Assembly: GCA_025062325.1 (NCBI GenBank)
Contig: JANXAL010000069.1
Span: 1-64,000, forward strand
DNA: 64,000 bases
Source of the DNA: Roseiflexus sp.
GTDB taxonomy: Bacteria; Chloroflexota; Chloroflexia; Chloroflexales; Roseiflexaceae
Direction of reading: 5' to 3'
Positions 61,773 to 64,000 of this stretch are shown here, one piece after another (position 1 is the stretch's first letter; each line of letters starts with the position of its first letter). Below the pieces are notes generated by a model. That model saw nothing but the letters and a program-made list of their open reading frames with translations. It ran no database searches and was not told the DNA's origin. The position numbers and the translations under genes are program-made.

Positions 61773-62614
61773 TGTCCTCTGTAGCGTCTTTGGAGTGCGA
61801 TGGGTGGTTTCTGCGTCCTGACGCCCTGTGCCCCTCATCCCCCCGCCCCCTTCTCCCACGAGGGGAGAAGGGGGAGTCTAGGCATCCTAACGCCCAAGAC
61901 GGGCGATACGACGTAAGGGCTTGCCAAAAATCTACACTTGTGAGCTGCTCTCTTCTCCTACGAGGGGAGAAGGGGAAGGGTGCGCGTCCTGACGCCCTGT
62001 GCCCCTCATCCCCCCTACCCCCTTCTCCCCTTGTGGGAGAAGGGGGAGTCTAGGCATCCTAACGCCCAAAACGGGCGATGCAACGTAAGGGCTTGCCGAA
62101 AACATCTCCACTTACGAGGAGGTCGGGCGGGATTCATCTGTCAGGACTCGTGCAGTCGGGCGGGGTCCTTGGCACGGGCGCGATCCCTTCCGCCGGTCAT
62201 GTTCCCCGGCAGAGACTGCGCGGCGAAGACCTCAAGGGTCGGGGAGGTTCCTTCCGCCAAGACCCATGAGGTCGGGCGGGATTCATCCGCCAAGACCCAT
62301 GAGGTCGGGACGTGCCAACCGGGGGCGCGGATCGTTCTGCTGGCGCAGTTCCCCGGCAGCCAGCGATCAACGGCGAAGACCTCAAGGGTCGGGGAGGTTC
62401 AACATTCAACGTTCAACGACACCTTCCACCTGCAACCTTCCACCTCTTGCCCCTCGCCTCTCGCCTCTCGCCTCGCTTCACCCCGGCGACGACGTTACGG
62501 TGCAGCGACGTTGCGATGCAGCGACGTTGCAATGCAGCGACGTTGCGATGCAACGTCGCTACATTATATAATTGGTCGTGATTGCGCCCATCGTCCCTTC
62601 CGGGAGCTGCACTG
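61773..62614. repeat. Repeat-rich gap: MITE-like copies, direct repeats, 16-bp tandem array
   Basis: Two MITE-like copies at about 61,775-61,944 and 61,945-62,118 (ends CTACACTTGTGAG and CTCCACTTACGAG). 62,120-62,400 holds GACCTCAAGGGTCGGGGAGG twice and GACCCATGAGGTCGGG twice. 62,400-62,475 is ACCTTCCACCT-type heptamers. 62,492-62,555 is four 16-bp units (ACGTTGCGATGCAGCG). No gene. Confidence 0.7.
62492..62555 (+). repeat. Four tandem 16-bp repeats
   Basis: Units of ACGTTGCGATGCAGCG with one or two changes each, ending about 60 bp before the NACHT gene start. Confidence 0.85.
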
Positions 62615-64000
62615 ATGCGCGCTGCACGTTGTCCTGCGCTGCGATGGATCACCGTTGCCTCCCTGGTCGCGCTGTGCGTCGCGGGCGCCCCTGCCGCCGC
62701 GCAGCAACCCGCTCCCACGCCTCCCGCCACCCCCGCGCCGACTGCCGCGCTACCGACGCCGACGGTGGCGCCGGTGACGCCGACACCTGCGCCTGCGCCT
62801 GAGCCGACGCTGACGATCCCGCAGGCAATCGACCGAATTATCAGCGGCGAGCGGCCGGTCGAAACGCTCGTGACCCTGATCGCTCAACGTCCGCCGTTGC
62901 AGTTCGCTGGTCTTCTTGTGCTGGTGCTGCTGGTTGGCGTCGTTGTTGCAGCAATGAAGCCGTGGCGCGAACGGTTCGTGCGCCGGGTTGAGTTGGATAA
63001 CGGGGGGCCAGGGGTACGACATTCGAGAGGAAGTGCGGCGCGAGCGGGAGAAGGAGGCGGAGCGGAGAGAACAGGAAGCCAGGGAACGCCGCGCGGCGTT
63101 GCCGCGCGGCATTGCGCGCTATCTGGACTGGCTCTGCGCTGAGTATGGGTTCACGCAGCCGCTTGGCATTGCCACCGAGCAGGTGCAGCTCAGTCTGGAA
63201 GCCGTGCATGTGCCGCTGCGGGTCGTCGAGCGCGACGCCATCGAAGCCTACCGCCGCCTCATGCGCGGCGAAGGGCAAAAGGCGTTTGATCTGGACGAGA
63301 AGCGCGGCAGGTATGTGTTCGAGTTGTTGAGCGAGCCGGAACTGATCGCAGCGCGACCAGTGGAACTCGCCGGAAGCAATGTTTTGGAGGCGCGCTCCCG
63401 CCAGGCGCCCGATGCCAATCTGCTGCCGGTCACGACCACGCGCCTGCTGCTCGGCGACGCGGGCAGCGGCAAGACGACCACCCTGCGCTATGCGACACTG
63501 CGTCTCGCCGAGGCGTATCGTCAGCAGAACGTTGCGCTGCTCGCCGATCCGGCCCTCGGTCTGCACCTGCATCTGCGGAAAGCGCCGCTACCGATCTACG
63601 TTCGCCTGACCCTGTTCGCAGCGACAATCCCGGCTGACCTTGGTGAACTGCCGGTGCAGGAGCGCCAACGCTACGCCGGCGCCCCGCCTGACCTCTTCCT
63701 CTCCTGGCTGGACCGCGAGGCGGCGAAGTATTGCGAGATCCCGGAAGGCGCGCTGTCATCGCTGATTAGGCAGAACGACGACAGTGTGCTGCTGCTGCTC
63801 GACGGGCTGGACGAGGCGGGTGACGATCAGCGCCGCGCGTATCTGGCGCAGGTGATCGATAATCTCGCCAGCCGCTATGGCCGGCAGCGCTACGTCGTCG
63901 CCAGTCGCACGGCGGGCTACCGCGGAAACGTCTATCTGCCCACATTTCTTGATCGCCACCTCAGTCCGCTCGACGCTGACGAGGCGCAGGCGCTGATCCG
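62615..64000 (+). CDS. Membrane-anchored NACHT-type NTPase, frameshifted and open at window end
   Basis: GGGAG precedes the ATG. The first part encodes a signal-like segment (WITVASLVALCVAGAPAAA), a Pro/Thr linker and a membrane helix (FAGLLVLVLLVGVVVAAM). At 63,002-63,007 a G6 run changes frame; with one G fewer the reading continues as NGGQGYDIREEVRREREKEA, a charged coil, then RYLDWLCAEYG, Walker A (LLLGDAGSGKTTTLRYA, about 63,450) and Walker B (VLLLLDGLDEAGDD, about 63,790) of a NACHT domain, to base 64,000. As written, the first frame stops at 63,142. It may be a pseudogene, a phase-variable gene or a sequence error. NACHT proteins in bacteria include antiphage sensors. Confidence 0.75.

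Noticed and set aside
61980-62615. Plus-strand frame of 211 codons before the NACHT gene
   Set aside because: It reads through MITE-like and direct repeats; peptide repeats such as VGRDSSAKTHEVG come from the DNA repeats.

Overview
The window looks like a GC-rich chromosome segment from a filamentous anoxygenic phototroph of the Chloroflexota, most likely Roseiflexus or a close relative. That is an inference from the protein mix (PspC, CSLREA/DUF11, TIGR03663-type glycosyltransferases, Uma2 proteins, DUF5679, DUF3054, a secreted Pro/Thr-rich protein with a WRYG-type C-terminus) and from the dense families of short dispersed repeats. No rRNA is present to confirm it.

Region 1 (1-14,170) starts with the end of hemW and then holds a complete type III-A CRISPR-Cas locus on the + strand: cas10(csm1)-csm2-csm3-csm4-csm5, a repeat-filled gap, csm6, a second gap, cas6, cas1, cas2, a leader with a good promoter, and a short array of 37-bp repeats that decays downstream. 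Csm proteins form the crRNA-guided effector. Cas10 has an intact GGDD cyclase motif but no visible HD nuclease motif, so signalling to the CARF-HEPN RNase Csm6 is probably its main output. Cas6 makes crRNAs and Cas1/Cas2 add spacers. A CRISPR-repeat-like hairpin overlaps the cas6 ribosome-binding site, a GC-rich palindrome repeatedly occupies spacer positions, a small tail-anchored protein gene sits between the array and a degenerate outlying repeat pair, and direct copies of an ATTCGTT-rich repeat lie on both sides of the locus.

Region 2 (14,170-33,300) carries malic enzyme and uvrB (both minus), a response regulator-PAS-GGDEF-EAL protein, a decayed LacI-type sensor, two tRNA-Ala genes with a strong promoter, a CSLREA/DUF11 surface protein, rodA, a PspC protein, an esterase, an FG-GAP/UnbV protein, a degenerate M28 peptidase homologue, a candidate structured RNA and a large secreted protein with pre-peptidase C-terminal domains.

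Region 3 (33,860-43,520, minus) has a branched-chain amino-acid-type ABC transporter (livG, livH, livM, binding protein, no livF) with an acyl-CoA ligase inside the operon, then an M24 peptidase, a DUF5679 membrane protein and endonuclease IV.

Region 4 (43,830-61,770) has a membrane STAS protein, a divergent PurD-like ATP-grasp protein overlapping an RNA uracil methyltransferase gene, two Uma2 proteins around a beta-propeller, two large TIGR03663-type membrane glycosyltransferases (one fused to an NHL propeller), a phosphatase/Crp pair, DUF3054, a metallophosphoesterase, an LCP protein and a HAD hydrolase.

Region 5 (61,773-64,000) is repeat-rich and ends in a membrane-anchored NACHT NTPase gene that is frameshifted at a G6 run and leaves the window open.
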